Below are positions 9,004-16,588 of a DNA stretch of 47,239 nucleotides, one piece after another. The notes under the pieces are model-generated. The model did no database searches. It was given only the letters and a program-made list of their open reading frames with translations, and had not been told where the DNA came from. The stretch's first letter is position 1; every line of letters starts with the position of its first letter. Source of the stretch: Shewanella sp. TC10 (GTDB lineage: Bacteria; Pseudomonadota; Gammaproteobacteria; Enterobacterales; Shewanellaceae); the NCBI RefSeq assembly GCF_009663145.1, contig NZ_VKHR01000043.1, positions 1-47,239 on the forward strand, in the 5' to 3' direction. A program made the translations under genes and the position numbers.

Positions 9004-9019
9004 TTTTGCTAACTAGCCT

Positions 9020-11155
9020 TTATTGTCCACCCCAATCAGAGTGAGCTTCAAGAAGCTGATTATCGTTGTGACAAGTAGAACAAGTCTCTATCACATTTAA
9101 CGCTTCATAATCCGCTTCAGGTATACCTAAACTATCAATGGTTCCTACAACTCCGCCATTGGATTCAATGTGCTGAATAGTTGATTCAGTTAATCCGTAA
9201 GGAGGTACGTGACAACTAACACACGCTGCGGTTTGAGGGGATACAACTAACAAGCCTAGGTCATCACTACCAAACGCTACCGGAGTAGACTCTGCGGTGA
9301 TCCCTTGGATTGAGTAGCCATCATCACCATGACATGCTTGACACTCTGTCTTCTTAAAGAATAAAGAACCACTTGAATCATAAACATAATGCTTAGAGTG
9401 AACTTTAGTCGCTAAGTTAGATGACTCTCCACCAGAAGTGGCGCGAGTTCCGTTATGACAAGAAGCACAACCATCGATATCATTTGTGTAGCGATGAGTA
9501 ATTTGAGTCGTATGACATTGTTGACAGTCAGCCATTTCTGCGTGTTGCATACGTGGAGATTCAGCTACTGACGTGCCATCTAGGTTAAAGTAGAAGGTAT
9601 CAGACGTGACATAAGGTGCTTCTTGATTACCTGCATCTAACTCATCGACGTCACAGTACTCAATTACCCCTTTACCCGAACAAACATGTAATTGGCTGCT
9701 TAAAGCAATAGTAGAACCTGCATCAATCAATGTCGCAATTTCAAAGTCATCAGCACTAATAGTCGCAGTAATTGAACCATCTGCTTCTTCTGTGAATGTG
9801 TCATAACCTACTTTTTGATAGTTAACCAAGAAGTCATCAGTTAGTACGCCATTGATAACGATTGCACTATTAAACCCACCGTATTGATAAGGGCGTGGAT
9901 CAATTTGATTAATTGCTACTAGTTCATCGCCATTTTTAACAGTGAAATTAACTGTGATTTCTGACTCATCTTCAGCAACAGTCATAGATGAAAATTCAAC
10001 TTTTAACTCAGTCGCTAAGAAGTTACTGTTTAAATCATAATGGGCTTCATTAGCACCGCGAGCACGCTCACCATCTTTATGACAATCTAAACAGTTGTTA
10101 CCTTGTTGATGAGAGGCTGGGACACCAGCAGCTTCAGCTGCAGGGCTTGGGCTATGACAGCTCCAACATGCAGTGGTATCAACATCAGCTTTCCAGCTGT
10201 CAGTTAAGTTGAACTCTTCATTTGGGTTATGACAAGTCAAACAATTAGATGTCATTTGCGGGTAAACGCCATCGTCAGAGAAGTTCGCCGTTGTATGGAT
10301 GCTGTGAACCATACCTTTAATCGAACCATCATATTCGTAAGCTTCACCAATCGGGTTACCGTCTGCATCAGTATCTTGCTTACTGTAGCTGTTGTAATCG
10401 GTGTGACAGAAAGAACAGGCTTCTTCAGTATTGTGTTTGCTACCATGCATTGATAGCTCACCAGCTTGTCCTGCTCGGTGACATGTTTGACAATCTGAGT
10501 TTGCAAGAATTTGAAGTGGCTTTTCTACTTCAACATCAGTAGCGGGAACCCAGTAAAAGAAACTATTGTTAACCATAGTTTCTGAACTGTTATTTGTTGC
10601 TTTGATTGACATGTAAACGCCGTTAGTTGCGTCTGCCATGTAATCGTACTTGTCTAAAGTGTCGATAGCCTGATCAATTGTGATTGTGTAACTGCCGTCT
10701 TGATTATCTACGAAACAATCTTCACACTCACTTTTACTGCCATCGAAATAGTTAGAACCAGTAAAGTAACCGTCACCTTTATCTTTGTTGAAATAACTTA
10801 ACCAAATTTGTCTATCGACACTTGGGTTAACAATTTCATCTTCGCCAGGTTCATCAGCAGAACCAACACGTCCAAAAGAAATAGCGGCTATATCTGTTTG
10901 TGTTAAGCCAACAACGGCTACACCATTAGCATCACCTAGTTTAAAGTTAACAGTTAAAAATTGGTTTTCATCAACGCTAGCAGTAGTAATAGTACTCGTT
11001 AACGCTGATACTGTACCTATTGGTTTACCGACGATGCCATCTTCACCATCTTCACCATCTGTTCCGTCACTGCCACAACCAGTAAGCGCTACTGCCAAAA
11101 GGCCTGCACTAAATACCGCTTTAGCAGTAGTATTGAAATTGAATTTTTTCATCAT
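9020..11155 (-). CDS. omcA: OmcA-type surface decaheme lipoprotein cytochrome
   Basis: Surface cytochrome of the OmcA/MtrC family that works beside MtrC in reducing external acceptors. There are ten CXXCH motifs in two groups of five (about residues 220-358 and 540-697). A lipobox LTGC follows the signal segment. A non-heme pair, CEDC at about residue 150 within a CEDCFVDNQDGSYT stretch, matches the disulfide-forming site I recall from OmcA. The product is 711 residues against about 735 for MR-1 OmcA. The start ATG-ATG at 11155 follows AGGGA, as in mtrC. It lies upstream of mtrC on the same strand, OmcA's position in MR-1. It has ten hemes, not the eleven of UndA. An OmcA paralogue is the alternative, hence lower confidence in the symbol. 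Confidence 0.85.
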   Translation of the reverse strand: MMKKFNFNTTAKAVFSAGLLAVALTGCGSDGTDGEDGEDGIVGKPIGTVSALTSTITTASVDENQFLTVNFKLGDANGVAVVGLTQTDIAAISFGRVGSADEPGEDEIVNPSVDRQIWLSYFNKDKGDGYFTGSNYFDGSKSECEDCFVDNQDGSYTITIDQAIDTLDKYDYMADATNGVYMSIKATNNSSETMVNNSFFYWVPATDVEVEKPLQILANSDCQTCHRAGQAGELSMHGSKHNTEEACSFCHTDYNSYSKQDTDADGNPIGEAYEYDGSIKGMVHSIHTTANFSDDGVYPQMTSNCLTCHNPNEEFNLTDSWKADVDTTACWSCHSPSPAAEAAGVPASHQQGNNCLDCHKDGERARGANEAHYDLNSNFLATELKVEFSSMTVAEDESEITVNFTVKNGDELVAINQIDPRPYQYGGFNSAIVINGVLTDDFLVNYQKVGYDTFTEEADGSITATISADDFEIATLIDAGSTIALSSQLHVCSGKGVIEYCDVDELDAGNQEAPYVTSDTFYFNLDGTSVAESPRMQHAEMADCQQCHTTQITHRYTNDIDGCASCHNGTRATSGGESSNLATKVHSKHYVYDSSGSLFFKKTECQACHGDDGYSIQGITAESTPVAFGSDDLGLLVVSPQTAACVSCHVPPYGLTESTIQHIESNGGVVGTIDSLGIPEADYEALNVIETCSTCHNDNQLLEAHSDWGGQ

Positions 11156-11267
11156 TGTTCCCTGCAAGAAATTTTTTCACTTCATTCTTCATCATAAAAT
11201 CAAGTGTATGGATCATATCCAAGCTTATTTATAAGCCCTTTCATTTTATTGAGTTAGCTCTAAAATC

Positions 11268-11303
11268 ACTGTGATTTAGATCTTACTATTCCGAAAGAGG
11301 TAT
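11268..11303 (-). promoter_or_regulatory. Upstream element of omcA shared with mtrC; possible CRP site
   Basis: Counterpart of 8898-8933. On the minus strand it reads ATACCTCTTT, then AATAG, then GATCTAAATCACAGT, ending in a perfect CRP right half TCACA with the GA-N6-TC core. It lies about 115 nt upstream of the omcA start. The eight differences fall in the spacer of the half sites and around the middle, while the two outer blocks are identical. Confidence 0.55.
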
Positions 11304-11790
11304 TACTTAATTCTACATTTTGAAAGTTAAAATGTTGAAATTGTAAAATTTAAAAACCGCTTAAATCACTTTTGTTGCGCCTGTGTGATTATTGCGATCT
11401 ACGCTTAAGCATTTGGAATATTCAATTTGAGTAAGCTTAATTAATGAAATCATTAACTAACGTACCATCCAATACATTACTTACTGCTAAAATTGCCATT
11501 ACTAATAATAAGTGTTTTATGTGACTTGTGTGCTTAAAAATTGATTTTTTTGTGCTATTTGGGAGAGGTGTTAGCGGTTTTTTGTTAAAAGTGTGACAAA
11601 TGTCTCAGTGGTGGTTGGTTGAGAGTCTGTTCTAATCAGCAACTTTGTTTCAAGTTTTTACAAATGGAATATTTCTGATAAAAACTAGCATTGAAACGCA
11701 TTAATCCGCAGCTGCTTGAACAAATAACGAGTGAATTGAATGATCTTCACTCAAACAGACATAAAGATGGTAAAAGTGGGCTGATTTAAC

Positions 11791-11819
11791 TTGATCATGC
11801 TAATGGCTTAGGGGATAAT
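11791..11819 (+). promoter_or_regulatory. Sigma-70 promoter of ffs
   Basis: TTGATC at 11791-11796 and GATAAT at 11814-11819, separated by exactly 17 nt. Predicted start of transcription is near 11826, about 40 nt before the mature RNA. Confidence 0.7.
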
Positions 11820-11826
11820 CCTGCCG

Positions 11827-11852
11827 TTCACATAAAACATGTTTTATGTGAA
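11827..11852. repeat. 26-bp perfect palindrome at the predicted +1 of ffs
   Basis: Each arm is TTCACATAAAACA and its exact complement follows with no loop base. It begins at about +1 of the predicted transcript and ends about 15 nt before the SRP RNA. It could be a leader hairpin for processing or an operator. Confidence 0.85.
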
Positions 11853-11866
11853 ATCTATGGTGACCT

Positions 11867-11968
11867 TAGGGTCCCCCCGCAATGATAACTTGTGAACTCG
11901 GCCAGGCCTGGAAGGGAGCAACCGCAGCAAGTGACTCGTGTGCCGGGGTGTGGCTCTAGGGGAACCTC
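11867..11968 (+). ncRNA. ffs: 4.5S RNA, the small bacterial signal recognition particle RNA
   Basis: RNA scaffold that binds Ffh and drives co-translational targeting of membrane proteins through FtsY. The conserved apical part is clear: ggccaggcctggaagggagc at 11900-11919, with the GGAA tetraloop, followed by the asymmetric-loop strand agca and the returning strand cgtgtgccgggg. The outer ends (agggtcccc and ggggaacct) pair to close the single long helix. The size of about 100 nt fits the gamma-proteobacterial type. The ends are estimated from pairing, within a few nucleotides. Confidence 0.95.
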
Positions 11969-12070
11969 CAAATTCCTCTTGTTTTCTTTCTATATCAATT
12001 AGCTTTTTATAATAATTCTATACCAATATTATTTGCTGTTAATTATTGGCCTGCAGTCACGCAGTTTCAG

Positions 12071-12397
12071 CTAATTATTTTCTATAATCGGCAACGCTTC
12101 AAGTTTTGCTTTTGCTTCAGCTTCCTCCTCGGCAATTCGTCTTTTCAAATTTGCCTTTAAAAACGCACGTGATTTCTCTAATGCAACTTGAATTTCATTT
12201 TTCATGGTTTGCAGTTCGTTATAATCTTCGAAAAAGTAGGTATCAACTAAATGCCTAATATAACGAACGGGTAATTGGTTTAAGGTTACACAGCATAAAT
12301 CAGCCAAATACTCTTCAGGTAGCTCTTCCATTAAGCCTTCATCCCTTAGTATTTCCATTAGTAAAACTTCATAGTAATTACGGATATCAACTTGCAT
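12071..12397 (-). CDS. ComFB-family protein, possible cyclic dinucleotide receptor
   Basis: A 108-residue cytosolic protein with the ComFB domain at about residues 5-80 (VLLMEILRDEGLMEELPEEY, then ADLCCVTLNQLPVRYIRHL). In the family this region is followed by a short acidic or aromatic segment, here YFFED. The C-terminus is a charged helix rich in Glu, Ala and Lys. The ATG at 12397 is preceded by TTGGAG at 7-nt spacing. ComFB was named from the B. subtilis competence operon. More recent work reports cyclic di-nucleotide binding in some members; whether this one binds is not visible. It is divergent from a PilZ-containing chemotaxis receptor, which makes a second-messenger link attractive. Family confident, function inferred. 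Confidence 0.85.
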   Translation of the reverse strand: MQVDIRNYYEVLLMEILRDEGLMEELPEEYLADLCCVTLNQLPVRYIRHLVDTYFFEDYNELQTMKNEIQVALEKSRAFLKANLKRRIAEEEAEAKAKLEALPIIENN

Positions 12398-12432
12398 ATT
12401 TTACTCCAAGAGAATGACTTTATATTAGTTTG

Positions 12433-12640
12433 CTACCAGATTGAGTTGGCTGCAATAAAAAGTTGGCTATGAAAATGGGTTAATTCAGCTTCATTTCTGC
12501 TGTAACCACCCCTTATGACTGCTGCAATAGGGATATTAGCTTGTTTAGCTGCATTAAATATAACTTATCACGCACTAAAATATCTGCTGTTACAACATCA
12601 GTATTTACCAAAATAAATAGTCTGACCGGGTTTCAAGGTC
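12433..12640 (-). pseudogene. Remnant of the C-terminus of a histone-deacetylase-family gene
   Basis: On the minus strand, 12564-12433 translates to a C-terminal tail with NAAKQANIPIAAVI, GGYSRNEAEL and SQLFIAANSIW before a TAG. This is the pattern closing class II HDAC/acetoin-utilisation deacetylases (IPVAAVIGGGYxx...RHxxLxxAA). A stop precedes it, but the neighbouring frame at 12640-12570 reads DVVTADIL-VRDKLY, which continues the family upstream across a frameshift. Two usually conserved residues are changed (GGGY to RGGY, RH to FH). The rest of the gene is gone. It ends 35 nt before the comFB start, so comFB may once have been its downstream neighbour. Confidence 0.6.
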
Positions 12641-12781
12641 TGAATTGAGCCTAAGTTGAAGTTTTCTTAAGTTGTTGCAATTAACCTAGGTTATAGTGAG
12701 AAAAATGACGATAGGATAATTCGGTAAGCCTTTCAATATGTTCTATACTAATGAAGCCATTAATTTGCAAGGATGCCGTTT

Positions 12782-14824
12782 ATGTTCAAATCTATTTCAA
12801 TCCGGAAAAAACTATTTGTACTTCCGTTGTTGCTTGCTGTAGCAATGATGGGTGAAGTTATCCTTGTTATAAGTTCATTAAAGCAAAATCATGATGATGC
12901 TCAAATCGTTAACATAGCTGGTCGTCAACGCATGTTGACCAAGAAATTTTCTGCTGAAGAGCTTTATCGAAGTAAGCTTCAAGACCAGCAGTTTCCTGTT
13001 TTACTTAATGCAGATAAAACCGTAAAACTATATGAAACTTCACTTAATGCTCTCATAAACGGTGGTCAAACCTATGCAGATTTGGGGTTAACAAAATCAA
13101 TCACTTTACCTAAACCGCAATATCAACCGTTTACAGAACAGCTTTATCAAGTTGAGCAATTATGGAAGCAACAACTAACTGCCGCCCATAATTTAGAAGC
13201 AGAGCCTACAGGGGCGAATGCTAACGCATTCTTAGAAATCAACCATAAAACCATGGCTGCGATGAACAAAGCCGTGCTTATTTATGCTGACTACTCTGAG
13301 CTAAAACTAAATACCCTAGTTAATAACAGTATTGGTCTTGCTGTAATTATGGTGGTTTTGGCATCATTAATTGCTCTGTTAGTGATAAAAGGTATCACTC
13401 AACCGATTAATCTTCTGGTTAGTAGTAGCCGGAAAATTAGTCGTGGTGATTTAAGAGCTGCATCGGAATTAACTGAAATTATAAGCAAAAATGAAATAGG
13501 AATGTTAGCGCATCATATCGAACTCATGCGCGAATCATTGCAAGAAGCACTTCATGAAATTCAACAGGCTTCCAGTAGTATTGGCTTATCATCTACCCAG
13601 GTTTCTGAGCTCTCAGGTCAAATCAGCCAAGCCAACCGTAATGAACAACAACATTTTAGCGATATGTATGAGAACTCACAGACTCTTGAAGTGTCGACAA
13701 AGCGTTTAAGTGAGATTGCTGCCGAAACACTTTCCATGGTAACTCAATGTAACAAGCTATCGACTAATGCTTCAAAGTTAGTCGGTGAAAATATCAGCAT
13801 GATGACAACTACTTCAGAAGAAACGATAAAAGCCAGTAGTTTTATACAAGACCTCAGCCATTCTGCAGAAAAAGTATATGGTATTGTGGATGCTATTCGC
13901 GCTATTTCTGAGCAAACCAATCTGCTTGCGCTAAATGCCGCTATAGAAGCTGCTAGAGCAGGAGAACAAGGTCGGGGTTTTGCTGTTGTTGCTGATGAGG
14001 TGCGCAGTCTTGCGGCAAGAACGGGTAGCTCAACCGATGAAATTGCTAAGCTCATTACTCAGCTTACAGAAGGCGTGCAGCAAGTCGTTAATAGCATGGG
14101 GGAGGTTACTAAAAAAGTAGAACAAAGTCGTGAGACTTCGAAACAAACTGAGAAAGGTATTCTTGAAGTTACTGAAAAAATTCAACTTGTGGCTCAAGCT
14201 CAGCAAAGTATTGATGAGCAAGTCGATAACCAGAACCTGCAATTAGATATATTGAAGGGGACACAGGAGGAGTTACAAACGATTATTGAAGAAAGCCACA
14301 ATAAATCAGAAACATCGTCTCTTGTCGCGGAGCAATTATCGATAGTCTCAAATAATGTAACTGATTTATTGCAGCGTTTTTCTCTAGAAGCCTCACTTAA
14401 GTCCAAAACTAAACCAGCTTCTGAAAAACGAAATTTTCCTCGTCTGTTGACTGGCCTTCATTTTTCTTTAAGCCAAGGCAATCAGCAAGCTCAGGGGTTA
14501 ACAAAAGACATTAGTATGGGCGGAGTAAAGCTTGTTGTGCCTGGCAGAGTCCATTTGAACAAGGAACTACCTATAGTACTCAACTTTTCTTACCTCCATA
14601 AAGGAAATAATAATAAGTTCGATATAGCAGGTCATATAATTGATGAAACAAAGGACCAAACAGGTAAAACACAATTACATCTGAGGTTTGAACAACCTAA
14701 CACCGAGCAAAAGAAAGCCTTAAACGAGATCTTCGAAGAACACGGCTTGCAAAGTAACTACAATGGTAAAGGCAAAAAAGTTGCCTATATCGAGCCTCAC
14801 ACTAACGCTGTTCAGTATGATTAA
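12782..14824 (+). CDS. Methyl-accepting chemotaxis protein with PilJ-type sensor and C-terminal PilZ domain
   Basis: Transmembrane receptor feeding a CheA/CheW array, with a likely c-di-GMP input. Order: TM1 about residues 9-31; a periplasmic sensor of about 150 residues with the PilJ/NarX-type motif NIAGRQRMLTKKF; TM2 about 184-203; HAMP about 204-258; a long coiled-coil signalling region with the hairpin tip EQTNLLALNAAIEAARAG at about 377; and PilZ from about 545. The PilZ part keeps both c-di-GMP signatures: RNFPR (RxxxR) and DISMGG (DxSxxG). An ATG at 12773 sits right on the AAGGA, so the ATG at 12782 (8-nt spacing) is preferred. It is divergent from the comFB gene. No CheW/CheA genes are nearby. 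Confidence 0.92.
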   Translation: MFKSISIRKKLFVLPLLLAVAMMGEVILVISSLKQNHDDAQIVNIAGRQRMLTKKFSAEELYRSKLQDQQFPVLLNADKTVKLYETSLNALINGGQTYADLGLTKSITLPKPQYQPFTEQLYQVEQLWKQQLTAAHNLEAEPTGANANAFLEINHKTMAAMNKAVLIYADYSELKLNTLVNNSIGLAVIMVVLASLIALLVIKGITQPINLLVSSSRKISRGDLRAASELTEIISKNEIGMLAHHIELMRESLQEALHEIQQASSSIGLSSTQVSELSGQISQANRNEQQHFSDMYENSQTLEVSTKRLSEIAAETLSMVTQCNKLSTNASKLVGENISMMTTTSEETIKASSFIQDLSHSAEKVYGIVDAIRAISEQTNLLALNAAIEAARAGEQGRGFAVVADEVRSLAARTGSSTDEIAKLITQLTEGVQQVVNSMGEVTKKVEQSRETSKQTEKGILEVTEKIQLVAQAQQSIDEQVDNQNLQLDILKGTQEELQTIIEESHNKSETSSLVAEQLSIVSNNVTDLLQRFSLEASLKSKTKPASEKRNFPRLLTGLHFSLSQGNQQAQGLTKDISMGGVKLVVPGRVHLNKELPIVLNFSYLHKGNNNKFDIAGHIIDETKDQTGKTQLHLRFEQPNTEQKKALNEIFEEHGLQSNYNGKGKKVAYIEPHTNAVQYD

Positions 14825-15199
14825 TAAGAATGTCAGGTATTTGGCAAACTAAATGGTTCGAATGTTTATGCCAAAATTTCAATGTTAAATACTTCTTAGG
14901 TTTATTTGGTGGTTTATAAATTGATTATTTTGATTGAGTAGATTAATTGCTGGCGAGATCAATGCAGTATTTGAAAATAATGAAAAGAGAAAACAAGTTT
15001 ATTGAAAAGGTCGGTTAACTAAAATTTCAATATTCACTAGTAGCAATATTGAGTTATTAGTTCGCATGAGCTGAAATAATATTTTCTTTAATGGTGTTGA
15101 TCCGATGAATGAATGTCATCATGTTCGGGCACGTTGTTGGCAACACTAGCTTGGGGTAGCTAGTGCACCAACAAAAGCAATTGTTGAATAACAGAAATG
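14825..15199. other. 375-nt gap between convergent genes, with hairpins
   Basis: No ORF or RNA gene was recognised. It holds a long interrupted hairpin at 15134-15174 (listed separately) and a weaker one at about 15028-15053 (TCAATATT/AATATTGA with a 10-nt loop). Otherwise AT-rich. Confidence 0.6.
15134..15174. other. Strong interrupted hairpin downstream of the DUF2057 gene
   Basis: TTGTTGG pairs with CCAACAA and, after a small internal loop, CACTAGCT pairs with AGCTAGTG around a 6-nt loop (tggggt). Fifteen base pairs in all. No T-tract follows on either strand, so it may end transcripts by Rho, protect a 3' end or be part of a small RNA. Confidence 0.5.
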
Positions 15200-15913
15200 T
15201 TATAACTGTTTGATTGCCCAGCTCATGAATTCTTTTCTTGTTTCTTCATCTGCTTGTAACCACCAGTATTGAAGCATTTGTTCTGGATGAGTGGAAGATT
15301 GTTCGCCAGCAGGTACATCTGCAGTTGCTGGCATTTTAGCTTTTGGTGATGCAGGAGCAGTTGCTGCTACTGTGGCACTGGTTGCTACTGCAGCAACAGG
15401 CATGGCTTTTGTGTTGCTGTCAGTTGCAGAGGCTGAAAGGGCATCAATATCTTCACCCTTATTACCGCTGAATAAATTACTGATAAAGCTACTTTCTTGG
15501 TAATTTGTTTGCGTAACAGTGTAGTTTACAGAACCGTTATCTTTACGAGAGATAACCACTTGTGGATCTTTAGCAAACGTTTTAGGTTTTTTGACAAATT
15601 CGCCATCGATAGGCTTTAGAAGATATTCATGATCACCATCTACGGTGATATCAATAATAAACGGTGAAGACTTAATGAAGCTCTGACTGTCACTGAAATC
15701 ATCATCTATCATGTCATGATAACGAATCGCAATTTTATGGTTTCCATTTTCTAGATCTAAATTTGTTTTATGGGTGAACATATTGGTATCGATTTCTTTA
15801 CCATCAAGCGCAAGATATTCAAACGACATTGGGATAGTAAGGTTAGCCGCCATAGCTGAGCTTGATGTGACTAATGCTAATAATGCAGCACTTAGCGGAA
15901 GAGAAAATTTCAT
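15200..15913 (-). CDS. DUF2057 family secreted protein (YccT/CsgI-like)
   Basis: A 237-residue exported protein. Signal peptide residues 1-22 (ending AMA-ANLT), then a beta-rich DUF2057 domain at about 23-145 (LTIPMSFEYLALDGKEI, GNHKIAIRYHDM). An Ala/Thr/Pro-rich linker at about 165-205 follows, then a C-terminal helix with EQMLQYWWLQAD and RKEFMSWAIKQL. E. coli YccT of this family was reported as the curli inhibitor CsgI; no curli genes are present here, so that role should not be transferred. The start has AAGGAG at 6-nt spacing, overlapping the priC stop; the gap is 9 nt. It is the last gene of the dinG - TSUP - priC unit. Why an envelope protein sits there is unclear. Confidence 0.85.
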   Translation of the reverse strand: MKFSLPLSAALLALVTSSSAMAANLTIPMSFEYLALDGKEIDTNMFTHKTNLDLENGNHKIAIRYHDMIDDDFSDSQSFIKSSPFIIDITVDGDHEYLLKPIDGEFVKKPKTFAKDPQVVISRKDNGSVNYTVTQTNYQESSFISNLFSGNKGEDIDALSASATDSNTKAMPVAAVATSATVAATAPASPKAKMPATADVPAGEQSSTHPEQMLQYWWLQADEETRKEFMSWAIKQL

Positions 15914-15922
15914 TGTTGCTCC

Positions 15923-16588
15923 TTAACGATTGTTATTTCGATACGGTCGTTCAAACATTTGAATGCGCTCTTCAATATAGCTAATTGCTTGACGACATTT
16001 CCCTAATCTTCGATGTAGAGAAAGGATTTCATTTTGTATCGTGATTTTGTCAGTACTGTGACAGTTTGCAAGCTTAGTTTCCATTTCTGCAATTTTTTGT
16101 TCAAAAGTTGTAGCCCAATTCAAATGTTTATTTAATTCCTGATAAATTTGATGGCTATTCTTCATGACATTGCTTGCTATCCATGCAAAACCACTGTCGG
16201 AGTGCTGCTGTTGCTGCTTTTTAGCATATCGAGCTCGACTATTTGCTCGTTTTTGCTCAGCTGTATTCACATTTAAATTGGTGGTAACCAGTGCACGCCT
16301 TAATGCTGTAAACCGATCTTGAATACGCTGGCAGCTTAATTCGATAATTTTGACATCAAGTTTGAGCGAAAGTTGCTTTTCTAATTGCTGGATATCTTTT
16401 TTTAGTTGCTGAATGCAAGGGCTAAGTTGCGCCCCTTGTTGAATAAATAGTTGCGAGTTAAACCGTTCAATGTCCTGCAACATTTTCTTTTGCTGTGCAG
16501 GCAAGTGTTGATCATGATGAAGAGCATCTTGTTCAAGGGCACTGAGTTGCTGCTTTAATTGATAGATAAGCTGATTGGTATTTCTCAT
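15923..16588 (-). CDS. priC: Primosomal replication restart protein PriC
   Basis: PriC helps reload DnaB at stalled forks on SSB-coated DNA, a PriA-independent restart route. The 221-residue product is helical, polar and Gln/Lys/Arg-rich. The C-terminal block SLHRRLGKCRQAISYIEERI aligns with the end of E. coli PriC (YEARLARCRHALEKIENRL), and the N-terminus has the paired helices of the family. It is longer than the E. coli protein (about 175), with a basic insertion (ARYAKKQQQQ) at about residues 120-135. The start at ATG 16588 overlaps the upstream permease stop by four bases (ATGA), implying coupled translation. It lies in an operon headed by dinG with a LexA box, so it may be damage-induced here. 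Confidence 0.85.
   Translation of the reverse strand: MRNTNQLIYQLKQQLSALEQDALHHDQHLPAQQKKMLQDIERFNSQLFIQQGAQLSPCIQQLKKDIQQLEKQLSLKLDVKIIELSCQRIQDRFTALRRALVTTNLNVNTAEQKRANSRARYAKKQQQQHSDSGFAWIASNVMKNSHQIYQELNKHLNWATTFEQKIAEMETKLANCHSTDKITIQNEILSLHRRLGKCRQAISYIEERIQMFERPYRNNNR

Larger units (their letters stand above)
11156..11866. other. 711-nt gap between omcA and ffs
   Basis: It holds the omcA upstream element (11268-11303), an AT-rich stretch of about 380 nt with nothing I can name, a short coding-like stretch (11691-11885, running past the gap end into ffs), the ffs promoter and a 26-bp palindrome. No full-length gene or tRNA was seen. Confidence 0.6.
11691..11885 (+). pseudogene. Coding-like stretch with an in-frame stop, overlapping the ffs promoter and 5' end
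   Basis: From a TTG at 11691 one frame reads 32 protein-like codons (KRINPQLLEQITSELNDLHS and on), a TAA at 11787-11789, then 31 more (LDHANGLGDNPAVHIKHVL and on) to a TGA at 11883-11885. There is no ribosome binding site and I recognise no family. It may be a decayed gene end or chance; the second half overlaps the ffs promoter and RNA. Confidence 0.2.

Noticed and set aside
9020..11155. UndA (eleven-heme) cytochrome
   Set aside because: Only ten CXXCH motifs are present; the CEDC pair is not a heme site because no His follows.
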